35,823 nucleotides of DNA from Mesostigma viride. Lineage: Eukaryota; Streptophyta; Mesostigmatophyceae; Mesostigmatales; Mesostigmataceae. The stretch's first letter is position 1, and every line of letters starts with the position of its first letter. Location: assembly GCA_009746045.1 (NCBI GenBank), contig RPFO01001064.1:1-35823 (forward strand), given 5' to 3'. Below the pieces are notes generated by a model. That model had not been told where the DNA came from, did not search any database, and saw only the letters and a list, made by a program, of their open reading frames with translations. Positions 24,148 to 32,758 of this stretch are shown one piece after another. The position numbers and the translations under genes were made by a program.

Positions 24148-24540
24148 ATGAACGAGACACGGGACGTGTCCGATAGTCTCGCGGGGACGCCGGGCGAGTC
24201 CGACGGTCCCGCCGCGGTGCCGGACCCCTCCCTGTCTGTCACCCCCATGGAGGTCGATCCACTCGCGCCCCTCGTGCCCTGTGGGGCGGTCGAGGACGCG
24301 CGGGATGTCCCGAGTGTCCGCGCGCCGATGGACCCCAGGACGCTGTGCCGCGCCGTGTGCGCCTGGAAGGAACTATGGACACTTTGTGATCGTGAGAAAA
24401 CGATTTTTGTACGTTTATTAACACATCAATATTCATTCCATTCAATAAAGCTTCGCGTTTCATTACGAGTCCCGTGGGTATGCCGTCCAATTTGCATGCG
24501 TGTCAGGCACGATTTCTGTGCGTACTCTCTAGCTAGTTAA
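24148..24540 (+). CDS. Doubtful ORF, possible F-box-gene remnant
   Basis: The ATG at 24148 opens MNETRDVSDSLAGTPGESDG with an acidic, proline-rich first 60 residues, then LCRAVCAWKELW, which resembles the end of an F-box. Base composition changes sharply near 24370, where the sequence becomes AT-rich and contains TTCAATAAAGC, so the last 50 codons are probably not original coding sequence. I read this as a 5' part of a gene whose remainder has been lost or replaced, or a short real gene. The upstream region has a tandem 27-bp repeat (GTGTCGGTTCGGAGGATCGG, 24017-24060). Confidence 0.3.
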   Translation: MNETRDVSDSLAGTPGESDGPAAVPDPSLSVTPMEVDPLAPLVPCGAVEDARDVPSVRAPMDPRTLCRAVCAWKELWTLCDREKTIFVRLLTHQYSFHSIKLRVSLRVPWVCRPICMRVRHDFCAYSLAS

Positions 24541-24590
24541 TCCGTCGTTCCGCGGGCGCGTCCGGTGCGCGTCCGGTGCGCGCGACGCGG

Positions 24591-25118
24591 CTAGTTGTCG
24601 GGCACGGACGCCTTGTACACGTACCTCACCAGGTCCGGTTCCGTCGCTAACGGGTCGAGTTGCCAGTTCGACAGGGTGCTGTCGGCCGCCTGGAAATCCG
24701 CCAAGGGGACGGCTGGGCCGTTCGAACTCCCCGAGGTCAGGACCAGGTAGTGTCCCGGTCCGACGCTGCCCGGCGGCGGGTCCGGCGCGACCACCGTCAG
24801 GCCGTCGACCGCGTACTCCCCCACCAGGATCTTGGCGATCATGTCGGCCGCGCGCTTGTCGTCCTCGGACGGGGCGCTCGAGGGCCACCATTGGAACCAG
24901 ACCTTCCACCGCCTGCCGGCCAAGTCCGCGTTTTTCGCGTACGACCGCTCGGGCGAGGGGGGCGCGTTGTCGTAGGTCACGTACCCGATCCTGGTGTGAG
25001 GGGAGCGGTACATGTCGCTCCAGTTGAACGCGGGCCGGGCGATCCCCGCCTGGGGGAACGCGCTCCAGATGGGGCAGTTGAGCGTCACGAAGGGCATCAT
25101 GCGTTGGACCACCGTCAT
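24591..25118 (-). CDS. Hypothetical protein, possibly structural
   Basis: The 175-residue protein has an intact frame (MTVVQRMMPFVTLNCPIWSAF). It is rich in aromatics (WFQWWPSS, NWSDMYRSP), with many short strands and proline turns and no membrane span. AGTATAAGACGGCGAG directly precedes the start on the minus strand, a TATA-like element 12 bases from the ATG. It follows the 25161 gene on the same strand after 42 bases. The composition suggests a compact beta-rich protein, but no family is recognised. Confidence 0.55.
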   Translation of the reverse strand: MTVVQRMMPFVTLNCPIWSAFPQAGIARPAFNWSDMYRSPHTRIGYVTYDNAPPSPERSYAKNADLAGRRWKVWFQWWPSSAPSEDDKRAADMIAKILVGEYAVDGLTVVAPDPPPGSVGPGHYLVLTSGSSNGPAVPLADFQAADSTLSNWQLDPLATEPDLVRYVYKASVPDN

Positions 25119-25160
25119 CTCGCCGTCTTATACTTACACCGAGCGATAAAAAACGGCGCG

Positions 25161-26360
25161 TCAGATGGCGTAGAAGTAAGGGACGTGCGGCCACGTATCC
25201 GGGAAGCAAGGGGGCAGGTGCGCGATCGCGCGACCGAACTTGAACGACACGTAGGCCATCTTGCCGGCCGTCCCCTCGTTCATCATCGCGTGCACCCTCT
25301 TCAGCGTCGCGCGGTGCTCGTCCGCCTTCGCGTCGATCTCCGCCTTCTTCGCGTCCAGCCACGCGTCGAACGACGACATGTCGCCGGATCGCACGCACTT
25401 GTAGTCGTCCTTGGACGCGCGGTAGGCGCGGACTTCCATCCCGCGCGGCAACACGCACCGCATGACCTCGTGGTGGAAGTTCTTGATCCGGCGGTTGTCG
25501 TGGATCGCGTTGCACGCGTGGACGATCGATCGGATCGGCGGCCCGCGCGCCGTGCGCGGAAGTTCGGCCGTCGTGCGGCGGAACATCTCTATCATCAGGC
25601 GGTAGCACCGCCGGCGGGTGTGCATGCGGAAGAAGATCAGCAGGGTGCACATGAACGCGATCCCGGCCTCCGCCCCGTACGCGTGCGCGAACGCGAACCC
25701 CGCCGTGACGATCGGGAGGGACTTGTGGCCGTCGTCGCCCTTGACCAGGAGGTACGCGGACCGCGTCAGCTCGCCGAAGTGCGCCGCCACCTTGTCCGCG
25801 CGGTCGGAGCTCGGGAGGGGGAAGATCAGGCGGAGGGCGTTCGCGTGGTCGCGCGTCCACGCGCCGGGCGTCGGCTCGAGGGCGGCCGTCGCCAGGTCGA
25901 GGACGCAGATGTCCGGGGCGGACGCGACGTCGACGGTCTTCGCGGCCGTCCGGAACTCGTCCACGGCCTGGTTGAACAGGACCGCGTCGCCCGATCGCGA
26001 AGACTCCAGCAACTTTTGCTGGATCGGACGCAGGAGCGCGCGGGCCTTGGCGACCCGCGTCTCCCGCTCGCTCGCCAGGACGTCGCGGACGTCGGCGGCG
26101 TCCTCGCGTCCCTCGAACGCCTGGCGGACCTTGAGGACGGACTCCGTGTCCATGTGTTTGGCGATCTCGTTCCAGATGTGCGCGTTCGCGTACAGCTCGC
26201 TCGGGGCGACGGCGGCCTTCCGCTGCAGGAAGTCGGGGATCTCGAACCGCCGAGGCGCGTGGACGTCCGCCGTGCCCTCCGCGGCCGCGGCGACGGTCTT
26301 ATCGGCGGGAGACCCTCCCGTTGGGTTATGGACAATAGGCATGTCCGCCGTGTCCGTCAT
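25161..26360 (-). CDS. F-box-like hypothetical protein
   Basis: The 399-residue protein has an intact frame. After a disordered start (MTDTADMPIVHNPTGG), residues about 60-95 (ANAHIWNEIAKHMDTESVLK then VRQAF) follow the F-box pattern of I-x-x-H-h-D-x-x-S-h-h-x-h-R. The rest is mostly helical, with one hydrophobic stretch (AGIAFMCTLLIFFRM) and a basic middle. An SCF-adaptor role is inferred from the F-box-like region only. GAGTATACG immediately precedes the ATG on the minus strand. It is upstream of the 25118 gene on the same strand. Confidence 0.5.
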   Translation of the reverse strand: MTDTADMPIVHNPTGGSPADKTVAAAAEGTADVHAPRRFEIPDFLQRKAAVAPSELYANAHIWNEIAKHMDTESVLKVRQAFEGREDAADVRDVLASERETRVAKARALLRPIQQKLLESSRSGDAVLFNQAVDEFRTAAKTVDVASAPDICVLDLATAALEPTPGAWTRDHANALRLIFPLPSSDRADKVAAHFGELTRSAYLLVKGDDGHKSLPIVTAGFAFAHAYGAEAGIAFMCTLLIFFRMHTRRRCYRLMIEMFRRTTAELPRTARGPPIRSIVHACNAIHDNRRIKNFHHEVMRCVLPRGMEVRAYRASKDDYKCVRSGDMSSFDAWLDAKKAEIDAKADEHRATLKRVHAMMNEGTAGKMAYVSFKFGRAIAHLPPCFPDTWPHVPYFYAI

Positions 26361-26470
26361 CGTATACTCGTAAGGTCTCGGCTTTTGTCTCGAGCGCGGG
26401 ACGCGCGGGACAGTCGAGGCGTCCGGACGAGGATTCGGTTCTCGCGAGTGGTGGTGGGTCTGGCCGATCC

Positions 26471-26693
26471 GGTGCTTCGTCCGGTCAGTGTGGGAATATA
26501 TTCGAGCAGGACCCCTAACCGACGGTGCGTGACGACGACGCGTTCATCCTACTCGTTCGTGAAAACCGGTCGCGATCCGACGGCCGTGGATCGGCTGGTC
26601 GTAAATCGTGACGGAAGCGCGCGAAGGTGGTACGGAAGATTCGGTGGCGCGAGTGGTCGCGGGGCGCTCACTCGGTGCCCCACCGGTACTTAA
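26471..26693 (+). pseudogene. Truncated copy of the promoter and 5' end of the 28245 gene
   Basis: From GGTGCTTCGTCCGGTC at 26471 to about 26640 the sequence follows 28203-28345, including the GAATATAT promoter stretch and a frame reading TRSSYSFVKTGRDPTAVDR against TRSSYSFMKAGRDSTAVGR. The counterpart of the start ATG is lost. The rest of the gene is missing and the 3' end runs into the tail of the adhesin gene on the other strand. Confidence 0.55.
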
Positions 26694-28121
26694 GGTACGC
26701 GTTGACGACGGCGAGTCGGACGACGTCTTGCACACGTTGAATACCATCACCTCTCCTATCCACCCGTCAAATGCGTAATACGGACTGGTGACTCCCGCCT
26801 ATCGAAAAGCCAGTATGCGGGGGCGAGCTCAGCGTCCCCTGGTAATTGGTCCCGTTCCGCCATCGAGAGCGCGCTCCATACCTTGGACGTCGACGCCGTG
26901 TCGTACGCCACGTGCGCGATGTGGGTCTGGTCGTCGAATATATCGGCGCTGTTGCCAGCGTATTGAACGTACTCGCGCCGGAATACGCTTTCATGGTCAG
27001 CAAAGACACGTCGTACGCGATCCGCGGCATGCCGAACGTGCTCAGCCCCCCCGCACGAACACACCCTTTCTCCGTCACGCCGGAGCGGGTGTATGGTGTA
27101 AGGATCCGGGCGCGCGAGGCCGTGTTGCGTTGTTTGAAGACGACGACGACGGTACGCGTGCTCGCATTCAAGAAAGGCCACGAAATGTGTACAAGTATCT
27201 CCGGTTCGGGTACGCGTAGAACCTCAGCCACTTGTCGCGACCCCGCCCGAACGCGCGTCCAGTTCGGGTTGCGTCGACGCGTGGTCTGGGACAGGTTATA
27301 AGCGCTCTGAGCCTTGTTGGCCATCGTGCGCACCTTACCGCCGACGCTCGCGGTCCCCGTCCCCGCGCTGTCGGTGAGAGTCGACAGGTCGGATGGGTCG
27401 TACCAAGCCATGAGAGTGGAATCGGTCTTCGGATTGTACGCGATATACGTGAACGAAATGGTGTTCGATGCCAGGTTGGTGACCCCCGGTGACGTACCGA
27501 GCGCGTTTACCAGTCCCGCGCCGACGGAAATCGTCGTCGCGGTGTATGGCGCGGTCGATTGAACGTAGAACGTATACGACGCGCCCTCTCCCGCGAGCGA
27601 GTTCGCGGTCCCGTTGGACAGCGAAAGCGCCGACAGACTGAAGCCGACGACCGCGCTGAACGTGGCCGTCACGAGCACGGGCGAGTCGTACGTCTCCGCC
27701 AATGCCGTCGTCGTCAGTCCACGGTCAGGGGAGGGAGATACGTGAACGAAATGGTGTTCGATGCCAGTTGGCGACCCCCGGGACGTACCGAGCGCGTTTA
27801 CCAGTCCCGCGCGACGGAAATCGTTGTCGCGGTGTACGGCGCGGTCGATTGAACGTAGAACGTATACGACGCGCCCTCTCCCGCGAGCGAGTTCGCGGTC
27901 CCGTTGGACAGCGAAAGCGCCGACAGACCAAAGCCGACGACCGGCGCGCTGAACGTGACCGTCACGAGCACGGGCGAGTCGTACGTCTCCGCCGGTGCCT
28001 CCGTCGTCAATTCCACGGTCGGGGGCGGGACCGGAGCTTTCCGCCGAGATCTATGTCTTCTCGTGGCGTGTGGAGCGATGCCTATCGGCCTCATGAATCG
28101 GTCTGTATATGGGTAAGACAT
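26668..28121 (-). CDS. Adhesin-like protein: two bacterial-type Ig domains plus concanavalin-like lectin domain, frame broken
   Basis: The ATG at 28121-28119 opens MSYPYTDRFMRPIG and a basic linker. Two tandem Ig-like repeats follow (YDSPVLVTVTFSAPVVGFGL... TANSLAGEGASYTFYVQST), at about 27990-27740 and 27700-27445, matching the general form of bacterial Ig-like domain Big_12. Then comes STLMAWYDPSDLSTLTDSAG with later NPNWTR, TRTVVVVFKQRN and WIGEVMVFN blocks and the end AVVNAYLKYRWGTE, the layout of a LamG/concanavalin-like lectin domain. The end at TGA 26670-26668 is read in a different frame. At least five frame breaks occur (near 27800, 27720, 27230, 26950, 26740), so this copy is probably inactive or poorly sequenced. 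Likely role: virion surface attachment to a glycan. Confidence 0.6.
27438..27991 (-). repeat. Direct duplication of an Ig-domain-coding unit (about 255 bp)
   Basis: Bases 27440-27700 and 27738-27991 are about 93-95% identical by eye and code for the two Ig-like domains. Small indels (for example GGCGCGCTGAAC against GCGCTGAAC) produce the frame differences. The high identity suggests recent duplication or gene conversion. Confidence 0.7.
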
Positions 28122-28227
28122 ATTTGGTCTCGTCGCGCCCTCGTGAGCGGGTCGCGGCGTGTCGCCCGTCGATCGCATCGTGCCGGATCTGACGACCGAC
28201 ACGGTGCTTCGTCCGGTCGGGCGAGGG

Positions 28228-28244
28228 GAATATATGCGAGTAGG
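28228..28244 (+). promoter_or_regulatory. TATA-like element before the 28245 start
   Basis: GAATATATGCGAGTAGG ends right at the ATG at 28245. The copy at 26495 (GAATATATTCGAGCAGG) retains the element, although the gene there has lost its ATG. Confidence 0.45.
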
Positions 28245-29072
28245 ATGAGGGTCGACCCCGTCCGACGGTGCGGGATGCACACGCGCTCGTCCTACTCGTT
28301 CATGAAAGCCGGGCGAGATTCGACGGCCGTGGGTCGGCACGGCGGGGATCGTGACGGACGCGCGCGCGCGCGGGATTTGGCGGAGGCCATCGTGTGTAAT
28401 ATCCTCGACATGACGTGTCGCCGCGCGAACGAGTTCCTTACGCACAACCCCGACACGGCGAGACCGGCGCCCGTGCTGGCGATCGTCAACGCCGCCCTGC
28501 GCGTCGAGACCATGGGTCACATGGACCGACCCGATCTCGAGGCGGAAGTTGCGGCGACGCGGCGGATCATCGCGGGACTCGACGGCGACGACGCGGCGAG
28601 CGAGGAGGGGCTGGAGGAGGACCGAAGCGGGGAGGGTGAGGAAGAGGGCGACGGGTCCGCGGCGGACTCGGAGGACTGGACGGAGGAATTCGTCAAGGAG
28701 GCCTTGCGCGTAAACGACCCGACCGTCCCCGTCCCTTCGTGTCCGTGCGCGAACTGCGGACTCCTGCCGGCCGCCGCGCGGAGGTGGGAAGAGTGGGAGC
28801 CGAAGGACTCGCTCCTCCGCTCTCTGAAGGAGCGCATGCCCGAGATCGGGTGGCACGCGTTGACCCAGTGCGTCGACTTGGGCGAGCTGGACCCTCGCGA
28901 CTTCGGGGCCGTCACGGCCTCCGGTGCGCGTCCGGGCGCCCGTCGCGCGTCGGCGAGTCGGCGTCTTCGACCACGGATTGATCGGCCCGCGTCGGCCCGT
29001 TCTCCTTGCACCTGGCGCGTCGTCCCGCGTCGACCTCGACTTCGACGTCGACGCGACGAGGCGCGGCGGTAA
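28245..29072 (+). CDS. Hypothetical acidic protein with CxCxxC motif
   Basis: The ATG at 28245 lies just past a TATA-like element and gives MRVDPVRRCGMHTRSSYSF. An N-terminal helical domain (LAEAIVCNILDMTCRRANEF, residues about 45-100) is followed by a strongly acidic linker (EEGLEEDRSGEGEEEGDGS) and then PVPSCPCANCGLLPAAARRWEEWEPK, a possible zinc-binding CxCxxC, written here in parts: PSCPCANCG with RRWEEWEP. After about 28930 the frame becomes Arg-rich and overlaps the 3' end of the opposite gene, so the true C-terminus may be in another frame (stop at 28981). A partial copy lies at 26471. The family is not recognised. Confidence 0.5.
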   Translation: MRVDPVRRCGMHTRSSYSFMKAGRDSTAVGRHGGDRDGRARARDLAEAIVCNILDMTCRRANEFLTHNPDTARPAPVLAIVNAALRVETMGHMDRPDLEAEVAATRRIIAGLDGDDAASEEGLEEDRSGEGEEEGDGSAADSEDWTEEFVKEALRVNDPTVPVPSCPCANCGLLPAAARRWEEWEPKDSLLRSLKERMPEIGWHALTQCVDLGELDPRDFGAVTASGARPGARRASASRRLRPRIDRPASARSPCTWRVVPRRPRLRRRRDEARR

Positions 29073-31292
29073 TACGAGGCGTCCGCGTTGTGCCTGGCGG
29101 GGTCGGCGGCCGGGTTCGCGATCTCGATCCTTTCGTCCGCGTACGGCTCGTCCGGATCGTCCGGGTCGTCCGGGTCGTCGTACCCCTCGCTCGCGGCGGA
29201 CGTCGTGACCGGGTCTTCGGTCGGATCGCGCGCGTCCTCGATCGCCTCGCGCGCCGCCGCCATCGCCTCTCGGATCCTGGTCATCCGTTCGTCCGCGCGT
29301 TCGTTGGCCTTGCGCGCGCGCTCCTCGGCGGTCGCTTTCCCCTTCGCGTACTCGCGACTCGCGGGGGTCTCCCGGTGCAAGAGACACACTTGTTGAGGTG
29401 CTCGGCGCCCGGCCAGAAGTTGCCCTTGCGGAACTGGTCGAGCAGTTCCGCGCCGTACTTGTGCTCGGCGCGGAGGTGGGCGTAATCGGCGGCGTTCATG
29501 GACGAATGCGCCCTGCCCTTCAGGTAATGCTCGATGTTCCGCCACGCGAGGAACGTCTCGTTGTCCAACTCGCGCTTGCCGCACACACGTCCGCCCTGTT
29601 TGATCAGGGCCGCGATCGACTTCCGTTCGCCCTTCTTGACCGGCGCGCGGCCGTCCTTGCCCGGTCGTCCGTCTCGTGGCGTAGAGACGCCGCCCGGCGA
29701 CCCACGTGTCGTACTCGTGCTCCAAGGTCCCGCGGCCCGTCCGTCCGGCTTTCCTCGCCCCCGCGTTGGCGCGATCCCCGCTCTTGGCCCCGGCGCCCCT
29801 CGCCGCGTCTCCGGGCTCGTCGACGACTCGCGCCGCGGGACCGGGCGCGACCGACACGACCTGTCGGGACTGCGTGATCTCCGTCCTCCTCGGTTCTTCT
29901 CGCGCGACGGGGGCGCGATCGACGGACACGGGCTGCCGGGGTTGTGCGACCCCCTCCGCCCTCCTCGGTTCCTCTCGCGCAACGGATTCGTGGACGCGGC
30001 TCGCCTTTTTTTGCGCCTCCTTTTCCGCGCGTCTAGCCCGTCTCTCCTCGTTCAGCGCGCGCTTCTCGGCTCGATAGGCCTTGCGAGATTGCGCCGCCTT
30101 TCCCATTTCGAGCACCGCGTCGGATAGATATCGGAGGGCTTCGTTCTCCGAGTCCATCTCCGCGGCCCGTTTCGCTAAGTCCGCGAGTTCTGTCCTCCTG
30201 GAGTTCTTTGTGGGGTTTCGGACGAAACTGACCGGATCCATCTGGACGAGATCCGGGAAGGACCGGTTGTACATTTTCGCGGTCTCGGCGAGGTACCTCT
30301 CGTACCTTTCCCTCTTCTCCGCGGCTTTCTCTCGCTCTCGCGCTTCCCGCCTCGCGTCCTGACTTTGTCGAAGCGCGGCCAGTTCGGTCGCGGCCGCGTG
30401 GGGGTTGGCCATCGGATTCCGCGCCGGTTCGCTCAGCTTCTCCTTGATCAGCCCCCTGACTTGGTCGAGCATCCTCTTTTTCGCCGTTTCGTGGTTGTAA
30501 TCGAGCTTGCCTTGAGCGATTTCTTCGGCCGCGGCGTAGGCGTCCGAGATTCGGGTCGTCCGGGTTGTTGGCGTCGATCTTCGCGTGGTAGGGGGCGACG
30601 TTGTTATAGGTCGGGACGAACTCGTTCAGAAGCCTCTGGACGCGAGCGTCGTCGTAGTCGCCGATCCGTCTGTCGAATTTTCTGAGAATCTCTCGCTCTT
30701 TCTCGACGGTCGTGTCGTGTTTATACTCGCTCGATGCGCCACCCGCCATGCTAAGAAAATTCTCGAGGTCTCTTTTGGACGGTTCTTTCCCCGTTGCGGT
30801 CTTGTAAGTCTCGATAGCGCGTTGATGGAACATGGCTTCCCTTTGATTAAACGAATTCGGCAATCTTCCTTGCTTGCCGTCGGTTTGGAAGAACCGTCTC
30901 GCCGAAACGTATTCGTCGATGCTCGCGTTAAGCTCTCTCAACCTTTCCTGGTCGTCTTGCACGGTTCGGAGCACGTTGACGATGTGATCCAACTCCTCTC
31001 CATCGAAGTTCTTGTTCGGTCCGTACAGGCCGAGTTGAGTTCTCTTGCCGTCGTGGATCGCGGGGGTGTCAGGAAAGGCTTTGTTAAACCTTTTAAGCGC
31101 GTACCCCAGCTCGTTTTGGTACTCGTACGCGCGCGTCGTGTGCGTCCTGCGTCGAGCGACCCCGCGGCGGACGCTCGTCCTCGTGCGCGCGACGATGTTC
31201 TTTCGCGCGATCGTCTTCCGTGCGGCCTTCCGCGGTCTTGCGCGCGCGGACGTCGATCGCGTCGACGTGCGTCTGGATCGGTTCGGGGGCAT
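28912..31292 (-). CDS. Large charged helical protein, several frame breaks
   Basis: The ATG at 31292 starts a very basic N-terminus (MPPNRSRRTSTRSTSARARP). The first frame is convincing to about 30560 (YEYQNELGYALKRFNKAF, NSFNQREAMFHQRAIETYKT). The signal then moves to a second frame (30.5-29.7 kb; ERYLAETAKMYNRSFPDLVQ, long coiled coil) and a third (about 29.66-29.38 kb; FLAWRNIEHYLKGRAHSSMN, LNKCVSC), and returns to the second for an Asp/Pro-rich end (DDPDDPDDPDEPYADE). The likely stop is at 28914-28912, giving about 790 residues. No enzymatic motif is found. The basic start plus coiled coil suggests a DNA-associated or core structural protein. TATATA near 31303-31310 lies upstream, shared with the divergent 31389 gene. 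Confidence 0.5.
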
Positions 31293-31388
31293 TCTCTCTC
31301 TCTATATATGTGATCACGCGCGCGGCGCTCGTACAACAGTAGGAGTAGAAAAGAGAATTCCGCGCCCTGCGAGCGCGGAGAAAAAAAG
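31293..31388. promoter_or_regulatory. Divergent promoter region with TATATATG
   Basis: The 96 bases between two head-to-head starts contain CTCTCTCTATATATGTG (31297-31312), near the minus-strand start, and an A7 run (31381-31387) touching the plus-strand ATG. The layout matches the helicase/left-edge pair at 269-347. Confidence 0.4.
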
Positions 31389-32350
31389 ATGTCCTCAGTA
31401 TACGCGGGTCGAGCGGCGGACCGCGTCGGAGGTCGCGCGCGAATGAACGCGCAAAGGGTCGCCAGGAACTACCCCCGGTTCTGGCTGACCGCGCGGGACA
31501 TGAACAGGGTCCCGTGGCGGCCTTTCGGAAAGACCACCGTGGACGATCTGCGACGGTTCGGCAAGTTTCGAGGGCTCGTATTGTACAGAGGACTGCGGAA
31601 GAGGTGCATGGAGTGCGCTCTGTGGCTCCATCAGCGCGCGTGCGTGATCCAGCGGTGGGTACGTTCCGTCGTGTTGCCGTACCGCCGCGCCAGAGAGGCC
31701 GTGCGGAGGAGGGTGTGCATGCGGCCGCGCAACGCGGAGGATCCCATCACGTTGGAACCGCTGCCGCCGAAAGAGAGGGTGTTCAAGTTCGTGCGCCCCG
31801 ATCGCAGGGTCGCGGGGTTCGACGCGGTCAAGCTGGCCGAGTACGTCGTCGCGTCGGGGACGTTCGAGGACCCCGTCACCAGGTACCCTTTCCACCGGTC
31901 GACTTGCTGCGATTGGACCGGCAGGTGCGGGACTTGGGGTATCAGCGCCTCTCCACGTTGGAGCTGTGGAAGCGGCCGGATTTCGTCCGGGCGATGCGAG
32001 AGAGGGAGTCGCTCGTCGCGGGGATGGAGCGCATGACGGGCGACGTCGTCGAGATGATGATCGACCTGTCCAAATACCCGACCGGCGAGGCGGCCGCGCT
32101 CCTGAGGTCGGAATATTACCCGCAGTTCTGTTCGAATTTTGTGCAGTTGTCGATGGTGGACGTCCACGCGGCGGAGTGCGGACGGTCGGGATACATCGCG
32201 CGCGTGAGAGATGAAATGCGGCGAGTGGCCGCCGAAGAAGAGTCCGCCGCGAAAACGGAGAGGACCGAATTTCTGAGAGAATTGGCTGTCATGTTATCGT
32301 GCGACGCGCGCGTGATGCGATTCGTCGTCACGGGAGGCTTTTATGGTTAA
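31389..32350 (+). CDS. Protein with IQ-like motif and cysteine-free U-box/RING-like domain, one frame break
   Basis: The ATG at 31389 (MSSVYAGRAADRVGGR) follows an A7 run. Residues about 83-105 (ACVIQRWVRSVVLPYRRA) fit an IQ calmodulin-binding motif. Residues about 115-170 (EDPITLEPLPPKERVFKF, GFDAVKLAEYVVASGTFEDP, VTRYPF) follow the pattern of U-box/RING-like modules that lack zinc ligands, seen in giant virus and eukaryotic E3-type proteins: D-P-I-T, aromatic strand, L-x-x-Y-h, D-P-x-T-R. At about 31882-31895 the frame shifts by one and the domain continues as PPVDLLRLDRQ, which fits the same family. The C-terminal 145 residues are helical. It may be a ubiquitin-ligase-type or host-interaction factor. 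Confidence 0.5.
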
Positions 32351-32378
32351 TAAATGTCGCGAATAAAGCGGTTTATTC
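32351..32378. terminator. Bidirectional AATAAA hairpin between convergent genes
   Basis: GAATAAAGCGGTTTATTC (32361-32378) is a perfect 7-bp inverted repeat with a four-base loop, so AATAAA is presented on both strands. It lies between the stops of two convergent genes, and the minus-strand stop (32375-32373) is inside it. A second AATAAA-like stretch (TAATAAATG) lies at 32348-32356. Hairpins at mRNA 3' ends are known in mimiviruses. Confidence 0.5.
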
Positions 32379-32681
32379 AATGATTACGATGATATCATCA
32401 CGGTGCATCGACTTGTCTCTGCGTGTCTCCTCCCCTCTTTGGACACCGAATCTGTTTGCGAACTCGGCGGGGGTGGGGTTGCGTTCGGGGTTGGACGAGG
32501 CTCGCTCGCACGCGGCCGCCACGAGGTCTTGTCCCTCTTTGGTCATCATCCAAGTGTGCTGGTCGTTGTAATGCCGGATCCACTTCTGGTACGTGCCGAA
32601 GGCGCTTTTGCACGAATAGGACGGACATTTGAACGGTCTCTTCGCGACCGTCGAAGGGGTCGAAGGGGAAGTTTCCTCCAT
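32373..32681 (-). CDS. C2H2 zinc-finger small protein
   Basis: The 102-residue protein starts MEETSPSTPSTVAKRPFKC. One classical C2H2 finger is present: C-x4-C-x12-H-x4-H (FKCPSYSCKSAFGTYQKW then IRHYNDQH). The finger is followed by helical charged sequence (EGQDLVAAACERASS) and NPTPAEFANRFGVQRGEE, and the end is acidic and hydrophobic (DDIIVIIE). A single finger with an F-K-C-P start suggests DNA binding or protein contact. The frame is intact. The longer upstream reading is Arg/Pro shadow of the next gene. Convergent with the IQ/U-box-like gene. Confidence 0.65.
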   Translation of the reverse strand: MEETSPSTPSTVAKRPFKCPSYSCKSAFGTYQKWIRHYNDQHTWMMTKEGQDLVAAACERASSNPERNPTPAEFANRFGVQRGEETRRDKSMHRDDIIVIIE

Positions 32682-32758
32682 CGTCGGCGCATACAAACAG
32701 CGCAGACATTGTGGGGAGACGTGACGCGACGTCGCGCGTCGGCGTCCGCTCGCGCCCC

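Noticed and set aside
24529-26693. Long frames of 443 codons (minus) and 677 codons (plus) over the 24.6-26.7 kb region
   Set aside because: Both are Arg/Val/Asp-rich shadows of the two intact minus-strand genes (25118 and 26360) and cross their intergenic gap.
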